This document shows, in pieces, positions 19,219 to 27,523 of a DNA stretch of 64,000 bases; the first letter of the stretch is position 1; each line of letters starts with the position of its first letter. A program made the position numbers and the translations under genes. Origin of the DNA: Sphingobium sp. Ant17 (GTDB lineage Bacteria; Pseudomonadota; Alphaproteobacteria; Sphingomonadales; Sphingomonadaceae); the NCBI RefSeq assembly GCF_000588875.1, contig NZ_JEMV01000007.1, forward strand, positions 46,398-110,397, given 5' to 3'. Under the pieces are notes generated by a model. It searched no databases. It was not told where the DNA came from and saw only the letters and a list, made by a program, of their open reading frames with translations.

Positions 19219-19611
19219 ATGGGGAACAATCTATCTCATTTGCAGACGATGGCCGCCAAGATGAGCACCAGCAGTGCGATGAACCCCGGCCTGATATTCT
19301 GCTTGATGATTTGTCCGTTGTCGCTGGGTGGGTCGATTACGCTATTTCGCTTTGGTATGCCCATCCCGGCGTCTGCGTTGCTGGCAATCTGCTGCTGGCC
19401 TATCGGCATCGTGGGATGGCAGCTTATCCGCTTCACTATTAAGGAACCTGATCGGCTCCAGCGGGACGAGCATTTGCAGCGCATGTTTGAATTGAAAAGC
19501 ACGGTCGGGATTAAGGATCACGGCCAGATCAAGGAAGTCACGGTCAGCAGCCAATTGGCAACGAATCCTGCTCTGGAGAATCGCAGCGAGGAGGCACAGG
19601 CCGGTGAATAA
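19219..19611 (+). CDS. small membrane protein of unknown function
   Basis: Up to 130 residues with two adjoining hydrophobic segments (about residues 24-45 and 50-70, PGLIFCLMICPLSLGG and ASALLAICCWPIGIVGW), then a charged cytoplasm-like tail (IKEPDRLQRDEHLQRMFELK) and a polar end. The start is unsure: none of the ATGs at 19219, 19252, 19261 or 19279 has a clear ribosome site. It overlaps the next gene by eight bases, so they form a pair. No family is recognised. It lies next to insertion sequences in AT-richer DNA, consistent with recent acquisition. Confidence 0.55.
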   Translation: MGNNLSHLQTMAAKMSTSSAMNPGLIFCLMICPLSLGGSITLFRFGMPIPASALLAICCWPIGIVGWQLIRFTIKEPDRLQRDEHLQRMFELKSTVGIKDHGQIKEVTVSSQLATNPALENRSEEAQAGE

Positions 19612-19981
19612 CTACCTGCTCTCATACAACACGTTTGCGCTAAATCCAACCGAGCCGCAATTGCTAAACCATGTGCAGGTAAACCGCTATATCACGCAGT
19701 ATTACCAGCCCTTCATGGGAACATATATTCTCAAGAGCGAAGCGCCAATTGATGCCTTGTCGGAGAGCTTGAAAGGCTTCTTTCACAATTCGCCCTACAT
19801 GCTTTCGCAGCTATTCGCGCATTTGGCTGGAGGATCGCTTCCTTCTGATATTTGGCACTGGATCAACTACGGCTTTATCCCAGCACCGCAAGCACCCCCT
19901 CCACCGCCTCAAGGTACTACTCTCGCGCAGTTGGCTGGGATTGGCGCGCGTTCATTATCGAAACCGCCAAGTACGCCTTAA
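19604..19981 (+). CDS. unknown protein, possible Cas2/SinR-like small fold
   Basis: A 125-residue protein from a GTG start, overlapping the membrane-protein gene by eight bases. The first 90 residues open with a short hydrophobic strand NYLLSY, then a helix-like stretch, FMGTYILKSEAP, a second helix and WHWINYG. The order resembles the ferredoxin-like fold of small Cas2/SinR-type proteins, but this rests on pattern only. The tail is Pro-rich (six prolines within APQAPPPPPQG) and low in complexity. No CRISPR array or toxin partner is visible nearby. Confidence 0.5.
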   Translation: MNNYLLSYNTFALNPTEPQLLNHVQVNRYITQYYQPFMGTYILKSEAPIDALSESLKGFFHNSPYMLSQLFAHLAGGSLPSDIWHWINYGFIPAPQAPPPPPQGTTLAQLAGIGARSLSKPPSTP

Positions 19982-20225
19982 TGGGTGATGTTGGTTCCAA
20001 GATGTGTATCGCAGAGGCAACTATGACATTCCCGGCGTTCACTAACTTGGCGGCAGTGGCGGAAGAAATTGCTAGCCACGGAAACGTAAAACTGCGGGCA
20101 ATCGTCACGCAGGCATGGCGTGCGCAATCTTGTTTGGGTGACCTGAGACAGGCGAATGATTGCACGGACGTATTGCGGGATATGCGTACGCCTCCGTTGA
20201 GAGTCGCCTTCCCCCGGGCGTGATG

Positions 20226-20257
20226 GACCGCTCTTAAGTTCGCTCTTGAGAGCGGTC
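20226..20257. promoter_or_regulatory. hairpin in the IS66 leader
   Basis: GACCGCTCT (20226-20234) and AGAGCGGTC (20249-20257) are perfect 9-base inverted arms with a 14-base loop, 14 bases before the GTG start of tnpA. It could hinder transposase expression or read-in transcription. Confidence 0.45.
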
Positions 20258-20271
20258 GTAGGAGCGGTTTT

Positions 20272-20631
20272 GTGGGTCAAATTACGGTTTTCGGCGGGCC
20301 TGAGCGTCGGCGACGCTGGCGTGAGGACGAGCGGGCGAAGATTCTGTCCGAGGCATTCTCACCGGGTGCCTGCGTAGCACGGATAGCCCGGCAGTATGAT
20401 GTATCGACGGCGTTGGTTTACACTTGGCGCCGCAAAGCTGAAATGCAGGCCGCTGCGTCGCCGGCGGAGGTCGGCTTCGTCGAAGCCGTCATGCTTGACG
20501 AGGCAGGCGGCAACCAGTTGTCATCTGCGCCAGCTGTTGTGGTGGATTTGCCTGGCGGGCGACGCGTGAACATCTTCGCCTCGGCGCCGCCGGATGTGGC
20601 CGCTGCTGTTCTGAAGGCGCTGATCCGATGA
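20272..20631 (+). CDS. tnpA: IS66 accessory protein TnpA
   Basis: A 119-residue first protein of IS66 elements with an N-terminal helix-turn-helix of the transposase_8 type (RRRRWREDERAKILSEAF, then VARIARQYDVSTALVYTWRR) and a short C-terminal domain ending in AAAVLKALIR. It likely helps transposition by binding DNA. GTG start with GGAG upstream; its stop overlaps the tnpB start by four bases. Confidence 0.93.
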   Translation: MGQITVFGGPERRRRWREDERAKILSEAFSPGACVARIARQYDVSTALVYTWRRKAEMQAAASPAEVGFVEAVMLDEAGGNQLSSAPAVVVDLPGGRRVNIFASAPPDVAAAVLKALIR

Positions 20632-20975
20632 TCCCGGTCCCGAGCGGCGGTAAGGTCTGGCTCGCGCTAGGGCATACAGACATGCGCCGGGGAATGAGGT
20701 CGCTGGCCTTGCAGGTTCAGCAATCGCTGAACAAGGACGTCCATGCTGGTGACCTTTATGTCTTCCGGGGCCGGAGCGGGTCGCTTTGCAAAATTCTGTG
20801 GCATGACGGCCTCGGGATGTCCTTATACGCAAAACGTCTGGAAAAAGGGCGTTTTGTGTGGCCCGCCGCAAAGGACGGAACGGTCGCGATCTCGGCTTCA
20901 GCGATGGCCTGCCTGCTCGAGGGCATAGACTGGCGTAACCCCCAGGAGACCTGGCGCCCGACGCAGGTCGGCTGA
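20628..20975 (+). CDS. tnpB: IS66 accessory protein TnpB
   Basis: A 115-residue protein with all marks of IS66 Orf2: VWLALGHTDMRRGMRSLAL, then LYVFRGRSGSLCKILWHDGLGMSLYAKRLE in pieces, and an end with LLEGIDWRNP. It is required for transposition of IS66 elements; the biochemical role is not settled. Translationally coupled to tnpA by ATGA. Confidence 0.95.
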   Translation: MIPVPSGGKVWLALGHTDMRRGMRSLALQVQQSLNKDVHAGDLYVFRGRSGSLCKILWHDGLGMSLYAKRLEKGRFVWPAAKDGTVAISASAMACLLEGIDWRNPQETWRPTQVG

Positions 20976-21094
20976 TCCCCAGCGTCAATCAAGGTGAGAG
21001 AAATCCCGCCTGTCCAGGCACCTTGGCGGGAAAAATATGCGGGAAAACTGGCTTAAATCCTGGGGTTTTCGGCAAGTTCGTGCTATAAAAGAGC

Positions 21095-22765
21095 ATGGCC
21101 GCAAGCGACCCATCCGACGAGCTCGTCCAGCTTCGCGCTGAGGTTGCCGTCGTTCGGGAGCGGGCCGAGCAGGCCCAGGTAAAGCTGTTCGTAGCCGAGG
21201 CCGAGGTCGCGAAAGTTTGGGCGATCAACGCTGATCTGCTGGCCCGCAACGCCCACCTCGAACTGATGAACGAGACGATGCGCCGCGACAAATACGGCGC
21301 GAGTTCCGAGCGCAGCCGGCGTCTGCTGGGTCAGCTCGAACTCACCTTCGAGGAACTCGAGGCCAATGCCAGCGAGGCCGAACTGCTTGGCCAAATTGCA
21401 GCCGACAAGACCAGCACGGTTGCAGCGTTCACCCGCAAGCGTTCCACCCGCCGCGACTTCCCGGCCGACGTGCCGCGCGAGAAGGTCGTTATCCCGGCGC
21501 CAGAACTCTGCCCGTGCTGCGGCTCGGACGATCTGAGCCATCTCCCCCCGGCGATCACCGAAACGCTCGAGAGAGTTCCTGCCCGCCACAAGGTGATCCA
21601 GACGGTCCGGGAAAAGGTCTCGTGCCGTAAGTGCGAGAAGATCAGCCAGCCGCCGGCACCCTTCCACGTGACGCCGCGCGGGATGTTCGGGCCGCACTTC
21701 CTGGCAAACCTGGCCTTCCAGAAGTACGGTCTGCACCAGCCCCTCAATAGCCAGCGTGATCGGCTCGAGGCCGAAGGCATCCCCTTGAGCCTCTCGACGC
21801 TCGCCGATCAGATCGGCGCGATCTGCGTGGCGGTGAAACCCCTGTTCCTGCTGCTGGAGGCTCATGGGCTCGCCGCTGACCGCCTGCATGCCGACGACAC
21901 CACCGTTCCACTTCTGGCCAAACTGAAAACCAGCGTGGCGCGGATATGGGACTATGTGCGCGACGATCGCCCGTTCGGCGGCCCGGCGCCGCCAGTGGCG
22001 CTGTGCTACTACTCCAGCGATCGCAGGGGCGAGCATCCGCGCGCCCACCTGGCCGGCTATACCGGTATTCTCCAGGTCGACAGATATGCCGGCTTCAATG
22101 CCCTGTTCGCGGAAGGCTGGGCGGATAAGCCCATGACGCGCGCAAATTGCTGGGTTCATGCACGCCGGGAATTCTTCAAGCTCGTCGACATCCGGCAGCA
22201 GCTCAAGCGCAACAAGAAAAAGGGCACCGCGCCGCTCATCTCGCCGCTGGCAACCGAGGCGCTCGAGATCATCGATCGGCTCTTTGCCATCGAGCGCGAC
22301 ATCAACGGCAAGCCTTCCGCCGAGCGCCTGGCCGTTCGCCAGGAGCTGTCCGCTCCGATCGTTGCCGAACTGGAGGCATGGATGCACGAGACGCGCAGCA
22401 AGCTCTCTCGTCACGATGCCGTGGCCAAGGCCATCGCCTACCTTCAGAACGACTGGGCGGGCTTCACCACATTCCTCGCCGATGGCCGGATCTGCCTCTC
22501 GAACAACGCCGCGGAACGCCAGCTGCGCAGCGTTGCCCGGGGAAGAAAAGCCTGGTTGTTTGTGGGCTCAGACCGCGGCGGCCAGCGCGCCGCGATGATG
22601 TTCAGCCTGTTCGGCACGGCTCGGCTCAACGACGTTGATCCGCTCGCCTGGTTCACCGACGTCCTCGCCCGGATCGCCGACATCCCACAGAACCGCCTTC
22701 ACGAACTCCTCCCTTGGCATTGGAAAGCTGCTCAGCAGCAGGCCGCCGAAGAAATCGCCGCCTGA
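21095..22765 (+). CDS. tnpC: IS66-family transposase TnpC
   Basis: A 556-residue DDE transposase. It has an N-terminal coiled-coil-like region (AELRAEVAVVRERAEQAQ-type heptads), a zinc-ribbon-like segment (LCPCCGSDDL and SCRKCEK), and a catalytic core with D in HADDTTVP, D in QVDRYAGF and E in NNAAERQLR. It is full length and undisturbed, so the element could be active. A long open frame on the opposite strand (21083-22414) is a shadow. Confidence 0.95.
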   Translation: MAASDPSDELVQLRAEVAVVRERAEQAQVKLFVAEAEVAKVWAINADLLARNAHLELMNETMRRDKYGASSERSRRLLGQLELTFEELEANASEAELLGQIAADKTSTVAAFTRKRSTRRDFPADVPREKVVIPAPELCPCCGSDDLSHLPPAITETLERVPARHKVIQTVREKVSCRKCEKISQPPAPFHVTPRGMFGPHFLANLAFQKYGLHQPLNSQRDRLEAEGIPLSLSTLADQIGAICVAVKPLFLLLEAHGLAADRLHADDTTVPLLAKLKTSVARIWDYVRDDRPFGGPAPPVALCYYSSDRRGEHPRAHLAGYTGILQVDRYAGFNALFAEGWADKPMTRANCWVHARREFFKLVDIRQQLKRNKKKGTAPLISPLATEALEIIDRLFAIERDINGKPSAERLAVRQELSAPIVAELEAWMHETRSKLSRHDAVAKAIAYLQNDWAGFTTFLADGRICLSNNAAERQLRSVARGRKAWLFVGSDRGGQRAAMMFSLFGTARLNDVDPLAWFTDVLARIADIPQNRLHELLPWHWKAAQQQAAEEIAA

Positions 22766-22810
22766 ACCCCCGCACCGCGACAACTCGCGGCGGCTATCGG
22801 ATGCGTACGT

Positions 22811-24456
22811 TAGAGATGTCACTCTCGACGTAGCAGTGCGGGTCATCGGTGGCATGGTCATCTCCTGATACAGGAGGTGGCGCTTATGACGGTGATTGGC
22901 ATGAGCCATGGCGAGCTTTCCCGTTACGATACGCTGCTGCGGGTCGAGCGTGGCGAATTGCGTGTTGAGGATGCGTCGGCGCTATTGGGCCTTTGTCGAA
23001 GGCAGATATTCCGGTTGCTGTCACGATTACATGCGGCCGGTCCCGAAGGCTTGATTTCGGGTAAGCGTTGCCGACCAAGCAACCGGCGTTATGATGACGA
23101 TTTCCGCGAGCGCGTCGTCGCGATCGTGCGCGAGCATTATCATGATTTCGGACCAACCCTGGCTCGCGAGTATCTTGCCGAGCGGCACGATATTCATCTG
23201 GCCTGCGAGACGCTGCGCCAGTTGATGATCCAGGCTGGTTTGTGGAAAGATCGCGATGCTCGTCGCCCTCGCCCGTATCAGCCTCGCTATCGCCGGGATT
23301 GCCGTGGCGAGCTGATCCAGATCGACGGTTCAAAAACATTGGTGGTTCGAAGACCGCGGGCCGCAATGCACCCTGCTGGTCTATATCGATGACGCGACCA
23401 GCGAGCTGATGCACCTCCAGATGGTCGAGAGCGAGAGCACCTTCGCCTATATGGAAGCGACCCGCGCGTATATCGAACGGCACGGCAAGCCGGTGGCCTT
23501 TTATTCCGACAAGCACACGGTCTTCCGCAACCCAAAACCTACAGCCAGGCGCGATGGCATGACGCATTTCGGGCGGGCACTGGATGCGTTGAACATCGAG
23601 ATTATCTGCGCCAATTCGCCGCAGGCCAAGGGCCGGGTCGAACGGGCCAATGCAACCTTACAGGACCGGCTGGTCAAGGCGATGCGCCTTGAAGGCATAT
23701 CGTCCATCGCGGAAGCCAATGCATTTCTGGCGGCCTACATGGCCAGGCACAATGCTCAGTTTGCTCGCCCCGCCTTCGATGCCCGCGATCTGCACCGCCC
23801 CCTCGCCCCGCATGACGATCTGCGCTCGATCATGGTCTGGCAGGAACAACGGACGGTGACGGCGGCACTGACTCTGCATTACAACAAGGTGATGTTCATT
23901 TTGGAGCCAAGCGATCTTGCCAGGAAGCTGGCGCGCAAGCGGGTGACTATTTGCGAGTATCCCGATGGCCGGCTGGAGATCGAGCATGAAGGGCATGTCC
24001 TGCCCTATCGCCAGTTCGACAAGATGCGGCAGGTCAACCAGCCAGCCATTGTCGGGAACAAACATCTGGACGCGGCTCTGATCCTGGCAAAGCAGCTGCA
24101 GGCGATCATGCCGCATCATCGTAAGCGCAATAATGACGCCCCTGCCCGCCGTGACCAGCCCATGCATCTGTTCCCCGAGCCAGACCCGCCACCAAAGATC
24201 GATCGCCGCAAACTGGGTGGCTCCAAGCTCAAGCGCGGCCCCAGGCTGAGCGACGCAGAGTTGCGCGAACGCGGTACGCTCAGGTTCGTGCAGACGACAT
24301 GACCGGGCCCACTGCAGAGCAGCGGGTCCATGGCTCAGCTACCCCGAGGTTAGCGTATCAGCAGGGTCTGCGCTGCGCTAACCCGATGGCTCCACGCAGC
24401 CCCTGCTATTCCCCACCCTGTGACATTTCTATATGGCACAGATTGTGACTTCTCTA
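22811..24456 (+). mobile_element. ISNCY-like (rve/DDE) insertion sequence
   Basis: One transposase gene lies between related ends: TAGAGATGTCAC (22811-22822) and, on the opposite strand, TAGAGAAGTCAC (24445-24456), matching at 11 of 12. A second copy of the motif, GTGACATTTCTA at 24420-24431, lies just inside the right end and may be an extra transposase site. The element abuts the IS66 right end with a two-base gap. No target duplication could be seen. Exact ends are uncertain by a few bases. Confidence 0.7.
22886..24302 (+). pseudogene. ISNCY-type transposase (frameshifted)
   Basis: A helix-turn-helix N-terminus (LRVEDASALLGLCRRQIFRL) is followed by an rve-type DDE core: D in IQIDGS, D in FYSDKHTVF and E in GRVERANATLQ. 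The frame breaks in the A5 run near 23336. With four A residues it reads GSKHWWFEDRG and continues through VYIDDATSELMHLQ into the second part, which ends at 24302. The repaired protein is about 470 residues. ATG at 22886 with AGGAGG nine bases upstream is preferred over the GTG at 22877. Either a base-calling error or a dead copy. Confidence 0.85.
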
Positions 24457-24560
24457 TTTAGCGAGAACAGGGACCATGACTGCAGTCTCACCCTCTGTGA
24501 CCGCAGAAGCGTTTGACGTCTGCCCATTCAGCGCATAGGCGCATGGCCACATTCACCCAC

Positions 24561-24668
24561 GGGGTGTCCTGGCGTTGTCAGGGCTGAGACGCGGATCGGG
24601 CGCAAGGGGCGCTTAGTCTGCAAACCCGCGAACCTGATCCGGGTCATACCGGCGGAGGAATAGGGACT
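24561..24668 (+). promoter_or_regulatory. TPP riboswitch (THI element)
   Basis: The conserved blocks of the thiamine-pyrophosphate aptamer are present in order: GGGGTGTCC at 24561, GGCTGAGA at about 24582, ACCCG, GAACCTGATCCGGGTCA and ACCGGCGGAGGAA, closing with AGGGAC just before the ATG at 24669. The ribosome site GGAGGA lies within the 3' part of the element, so TPP binding probably blocks translation of the receptor gene and lowers expression of the receptor-tenA pair when thiamine is plentiful. Confidence 0.95.
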
Positions 24669-26837
24669 ATGCGTCGTTACGCCATCATATCGTCTGCCTG
24701 CCTGACTACCCTGCCCGTCGCCATCGCGCTGGGCGGCCCAGCGCAGGCCGCCGAAGGAGTCGAGGCCGATCGCATCATTGTGACAGCGCGAGGCCGCGAA
24801 GAAGCCGAGATCGGCGTACCCGATACGGTGACGGTCTATGGCCGCACGGCCATTGTCGCGCACAAGATGACCAGTATCGACGATTTCATCGCGGCAACGC
24901 CAGGTATCTTCATCGTAAACGATCAGGATCCGGGTACGAATTTGATATCGGTACGCGGCGTATCGACCAATCGCAGCCAGTCACCCTCTATCGCCTATAT
25001 CGTCGACGGTTTGGCGCTGGCGGATTCCGAACTCTTCACCCTGCGAACTTATGATGTCGCACGGGTCGAAATATTGAAGGGACCGCAGGGCGCGCTATTC
25101 GGGCGCTCGGCATCGGGCGGCGCGATTACAGTCGCAACGAACGATCCCGGACCGGACTGGGGCGGCGAGGCGGCGGTCGGTATCGGCAACGGGCTTAGCT
25201 GGACCGCCGATGGCGTGATCAATGCGCCGCTGTCCGACCGGGTGCAAGTGCGGTTGGCGGGTTCTTATCGCAACAGTGAGGGGTTCATCCGCAACAGCTT
25301 CCTCGACAAGAAGGTCGATGGCCAGATCAGCCGCAACCTGCGGTTGAAGGCGACGATAGCGCTGAGCGAAACCGCGACGCTGAAGGTACGCGCAAGCTGG
25401 GCGGACGAGGAAGGCGGCGCGGCCTATATCTCGTCGGGTAACGTGACAGGCTTGTATGGCGGGCGACTGGCAGGCGAAGCGCTGACCGATCCGTTCGGCG
25501 ATTTCGAGGGGCGTTCCGACCGCAATTATTGGGGTCTTCAGACCACTTACGAACAGGTGCTGAGCGATGCCCTGAGCCTAAGCTGGACCGGTGGCTATGA
25601 TGAATATCATAAGAATTTCGTGGAGGAACTGGATTTCCGCAATGATACGCCGGTCACGCTGGGCGGCCTTCCGCTCTTTCCAAATGGCATTCAGCCTATC
25701 TCTCAACCCGTTGATATCCTGGCATGGACCAGCGAGTTGCGACTGACATCGCGGGGGGAAAGTCCGCTGCGCTGGCATGTCGGACTTTTCTTCCAGCGGC
25801 TTGAGCGTGATCGGACAGACGATTTCGGGCCGTTGCTGTTCGGCGCGGAAGCGCTGCGCGCGGAAACACGGTCGAACCAGATCGGTGTCTTTGCCCAGGC
25901 AAGTTACGACATTGCGCCGCAGATCGAATTGACCGCCGCGCTGCGCTACGACCGCGACCGCCGCAAGGAAGATACGGTTGGCACGACAAGTGGGGCGCTG
26001 GTGGCGGAGCGGGCACGGACCTTCGACAAATGGCAGCCCAAAGTCTCGCTGGCGTGGCGGCCTAATGCGAACCTGACCGCTTATGTGACCGGCGCGGTCG
26101 GCTTCAAGGCGGGCGGGTTCAATCCTCTGCCGGGCGCTACCGATGTGTGGCAGGCGGTGTTTCCCGGCGAGACGACCAAGTCGGTCGAGGTCGGCATCAA
26201 GGCACAGAGCAGCGATGGCCGGGTGCGCGGGTCGATCGCGGGCTTTGTCACCGATTACAGCAATTTCCAGAATACCGTGTTTCTGGGCAATTCGGTGGTA
26301 CTGTCTGTGGCGCAGGTCGATGTCCATGGGTTAGAAGCATCGGGTGATGTGGCGTTGGGTGCCGGATTCCGCGTTGATGGCGGCGTCGCCTGGACGCATA
26401 GCCGGACGGGTCGCTATCTGACCCCCAATCCGACGCCGGAGTCGGGCGAACCGGCTATTGTCGACATGAGCGGCAAGCGGACGCCCAATGCGCCCGACTG
26501 GACCGTCAATGGCGGGATCGGCTGGCAGAGTGCAGCGGGACCGGCGTTGGTCGATGCGCGGCTGAGCGTTGCCTATGTGTCGCGGGTGGATTTCGAGATC
26601 GACAATATCCTGCATACGCCGGGCTATACATCGGTCGATGGGCGGATCGGCGTGACGCAGGGCGCTTGGACGTTTGATATCTGGGCGAAAAATCTGTTCG
26701 ACAAGCGCTGGGCGATCTCCGCCTTTGGCCAGCAGCAATTGCCGCTTTTGTTGGGTCTTGGTCCCAACGGGCCATTCGATAGTTTCACGATCAATACGGG
26801 CCGCCAATTCGGGGCGAGCGCTGCGGTCAGCTTCTGA
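24669..26837 (+). CDS. TonB-dependent receptor under TPP control, probable thiamine or thiamine-precursor uptake
   Basis: A 722-residue outer-membrane receptor: signal peptide ending near AQAAEG, TonB box DRIIVTARG, plug (SVRGVSTNRSQSPS, VEILKGPQGALFGRSASGG) and a barrel ending in GASAAVSF. The TPP riboswitch directly upstream and tenA directly downstream (11 bases) indicate that it imports thiamine, a pyrimidine precursor or a degradation product. That ligand is inference; the sequence alone does not show it. ATG at 24669 with GGAGGA 10 bases upstream. Confidence 0.93.
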   Translation: MRRYAIISSACLTTLPVAIALGGPAQAAEGVEADRIIVTARGREEAEIGVPDTVTVYGRTAIVAHKMTSIDDFIAATPGIFIVNDQDPGTNLISVRGVSTNRSQSPSIAYIVDGLALADSELFTLRTYDVARVEILKGPQGALFGRSASGGAITVATNDPGPDWGGEAAVGIGNGLSWTADGVINAPLSDRVQVRLAGSYRNSEGFIRNSFLDKKVDGQISRNLRLKATIALSETATLKVRASWADEEGGAAYISSGNVTGLYGGRLAGEALTDPFGDFEGRSDRNYWGLQTTYEQVLSDALSLSWTGGYDEYHKNFVEELDFRNDTPVTLGGLPLFPNGIQPISQPVDILAWTSELRLTSRGESPLRWHVGLFFQRLERDRTDDFGPLLFGAEALRAETRSNQIGVFAQASYDIAPQIELTAALRYDRDRRKEDTVGTTSGALVAERARTFDKWQPKVSLAWRPNANLTAYVTGAVGFKAGGFNPLPGATDVWQAVFPGETTKSVEVGIKAQSSDGRVRGSIAGFVTDYSNFQNTVFLGNSVVLSVAQVDVHGLEASGDVALGAGFRVDGGVAWTHSRTGRYLTPNPTPESGEPAIVDMSGKRTPNAPDWTVNGGIGWQSAAGPALVDARLSVAYVSRVDFEIDNILHTPGYTSVDGRIGVTQGAWTFDIWAKNLFDKRWAISAFGQQQLPLLLGLGPNGPFDSFTINTGRQFGASAAVSF

Positions 26838-26848
26838 CAGGAGACAAG

Positions 26849-27514
26849 ATGATGGGCTTTTGCGCAGAGATATGGGACGAGGTTGCATCGTTGCGGCGGG
26901 CGATATTAGCCCACCCTTTCCTGAGCGAACTGGCAGCGGGGACATTACCGCCGTCTAGTTTCCAGCACTATATCTTGCAGGATAGCCTGTACCTTGCCGA
27001 ATATGCACGGGTGCTGGCGATCGCGGCGGCGCGCGCGCCCGATGCGGCCGGGCGGCTGGAATTTTCTGATGGGGCTAAGGTAGCGGTGCAGGTAGAGGAA
27101 GGCTTGCACCAGGCCTTTTTCGCGCAGTTCGGCGTCAGCGCGGACATGGCGGCGACGATCGAACCCAGCCCGGCGTGCCTGGGCTATACCGGCTATCTTT
27201 CCAGCCTGGCGGCGACGCGGACGTATGAGGAACTGATCGCGGGAATATTGCCCTGCTTCTGGGTCTATTGGGACGTGGGCTGCGCGATCCGGCCGCAGGC
27301 TGTCAGCCCCAACCCTTATGCACCCTGGATCGATACCTATGCCGCGCCGGAATTTGGCGAAGCGACCGATCGGGTGCGAACCTTGGTGGATGCGGCGGCG
27401 GAGGCAGCGAGTCCGGCCGTGCGTGACGCCATGGCCAGGGCGTTCCGGGTGGCGACGCGCTATGAATGGATGTTCTGGGATTCGGCCTATCGGCGCGAGG
27501 CCTGGCCCATTTGA
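26849..27514 (+). CDS. tenA: TenA-family thiaminase II / aminopyrimidine aminohydrolase
   Basis: A 221-residue all-alpha cytoplasmic enzyme. TenA hydrolyses 4-amino-5-aminomethyl-2-methylpyrimidine, a thiamine breakdown product, to hydroxymethylpyrimidine for salvage. Visible are HYILQDSLYLAEYARVLA (active-site Asp and Tyr region), the catalytic Cys in ILPCFWVYWDVG and the C-terminal Glu in RYEWMFWDSAY. AGGAGA precedes the ATG. It follows the riboswitch-controlled receptor in the same transcript, so it is probably TPP-repressed. Confidence 0.93.
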   Translation: MMGFCAEIWDEVASLRRAILAHPFLSELAAGTLPPSSFQHYILQDSLYLAEYARVLAIAAARAPDAAGRLEFSDGAKVAVQVEEGLHQAFFAQFGVSADMAATIEPSPACLGYTGYLSSLAATRTYEELIAGILPCFWVYWDVGCAIRPQAVSPNPYAPWIDTYAAPEFGEATDRVRTLVDAAAEAASPAVRDAMARAFRVATRYEWMFWDSAYRREAWPI

Positions 27515-27522
27515 TCGGGCCA
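27503..27522. terminator. short hairpin between convergent tenA and uxaA-like genes
   Basis: TGGCCC (27503-27508) and GGGCCA (27517-27522) pair perfectly around an 8-base loop in the 9-base gap and the tenA end. It could end transcription from both sides; there is no strong T tract. Confidence 0.35.
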
Positions 27523-27523
27523 G

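Larger units (their letters stand above)
20186..22808 (+). mobile_element. IS66-family insertion sequence
   Basis: Three genes in the IS66 order (tnpA, tnpB, tnpC) lie between imperfect terminal inverted repeats. Both ends begin GTACGC(C/A)TCCG and match at about 15 of 23 positions; GTA is the typical IS66 tip. No 8-base target duplication is seen (GGATATGC to the left, GTTAGAGA to the right), so the element has probably recombined or was later joined by the next insertion sequence, which starts at its right end. Confidence 0.85.

Noticed and set aside
21083..22414. 443-residue open frame on the minus strand
   Set aside because: It lies wholly opposite the IS66 transposase, which has all catalytic motifs. 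The frame is a shadow of codon bias.
23330..23345. Programmed ribosomal frameshift in the ISNCY-like transposase
   Set aside because: The A5 run has no classic slippery heptamer or following stem, the break falls within the catalytic core, and related transposases are single frames.
20186..24456. Composite transposon formed by the two insertion sequences
   Set aside because: The elements are of different families, abut each other and enclose no cargo.
25578..26327. 249-residue minus-strand frame inside the TPP-controlled receptor gene
   Set aside because: The receptor is complete with signal peptide, TonB box and terminal Phe on the other strand.
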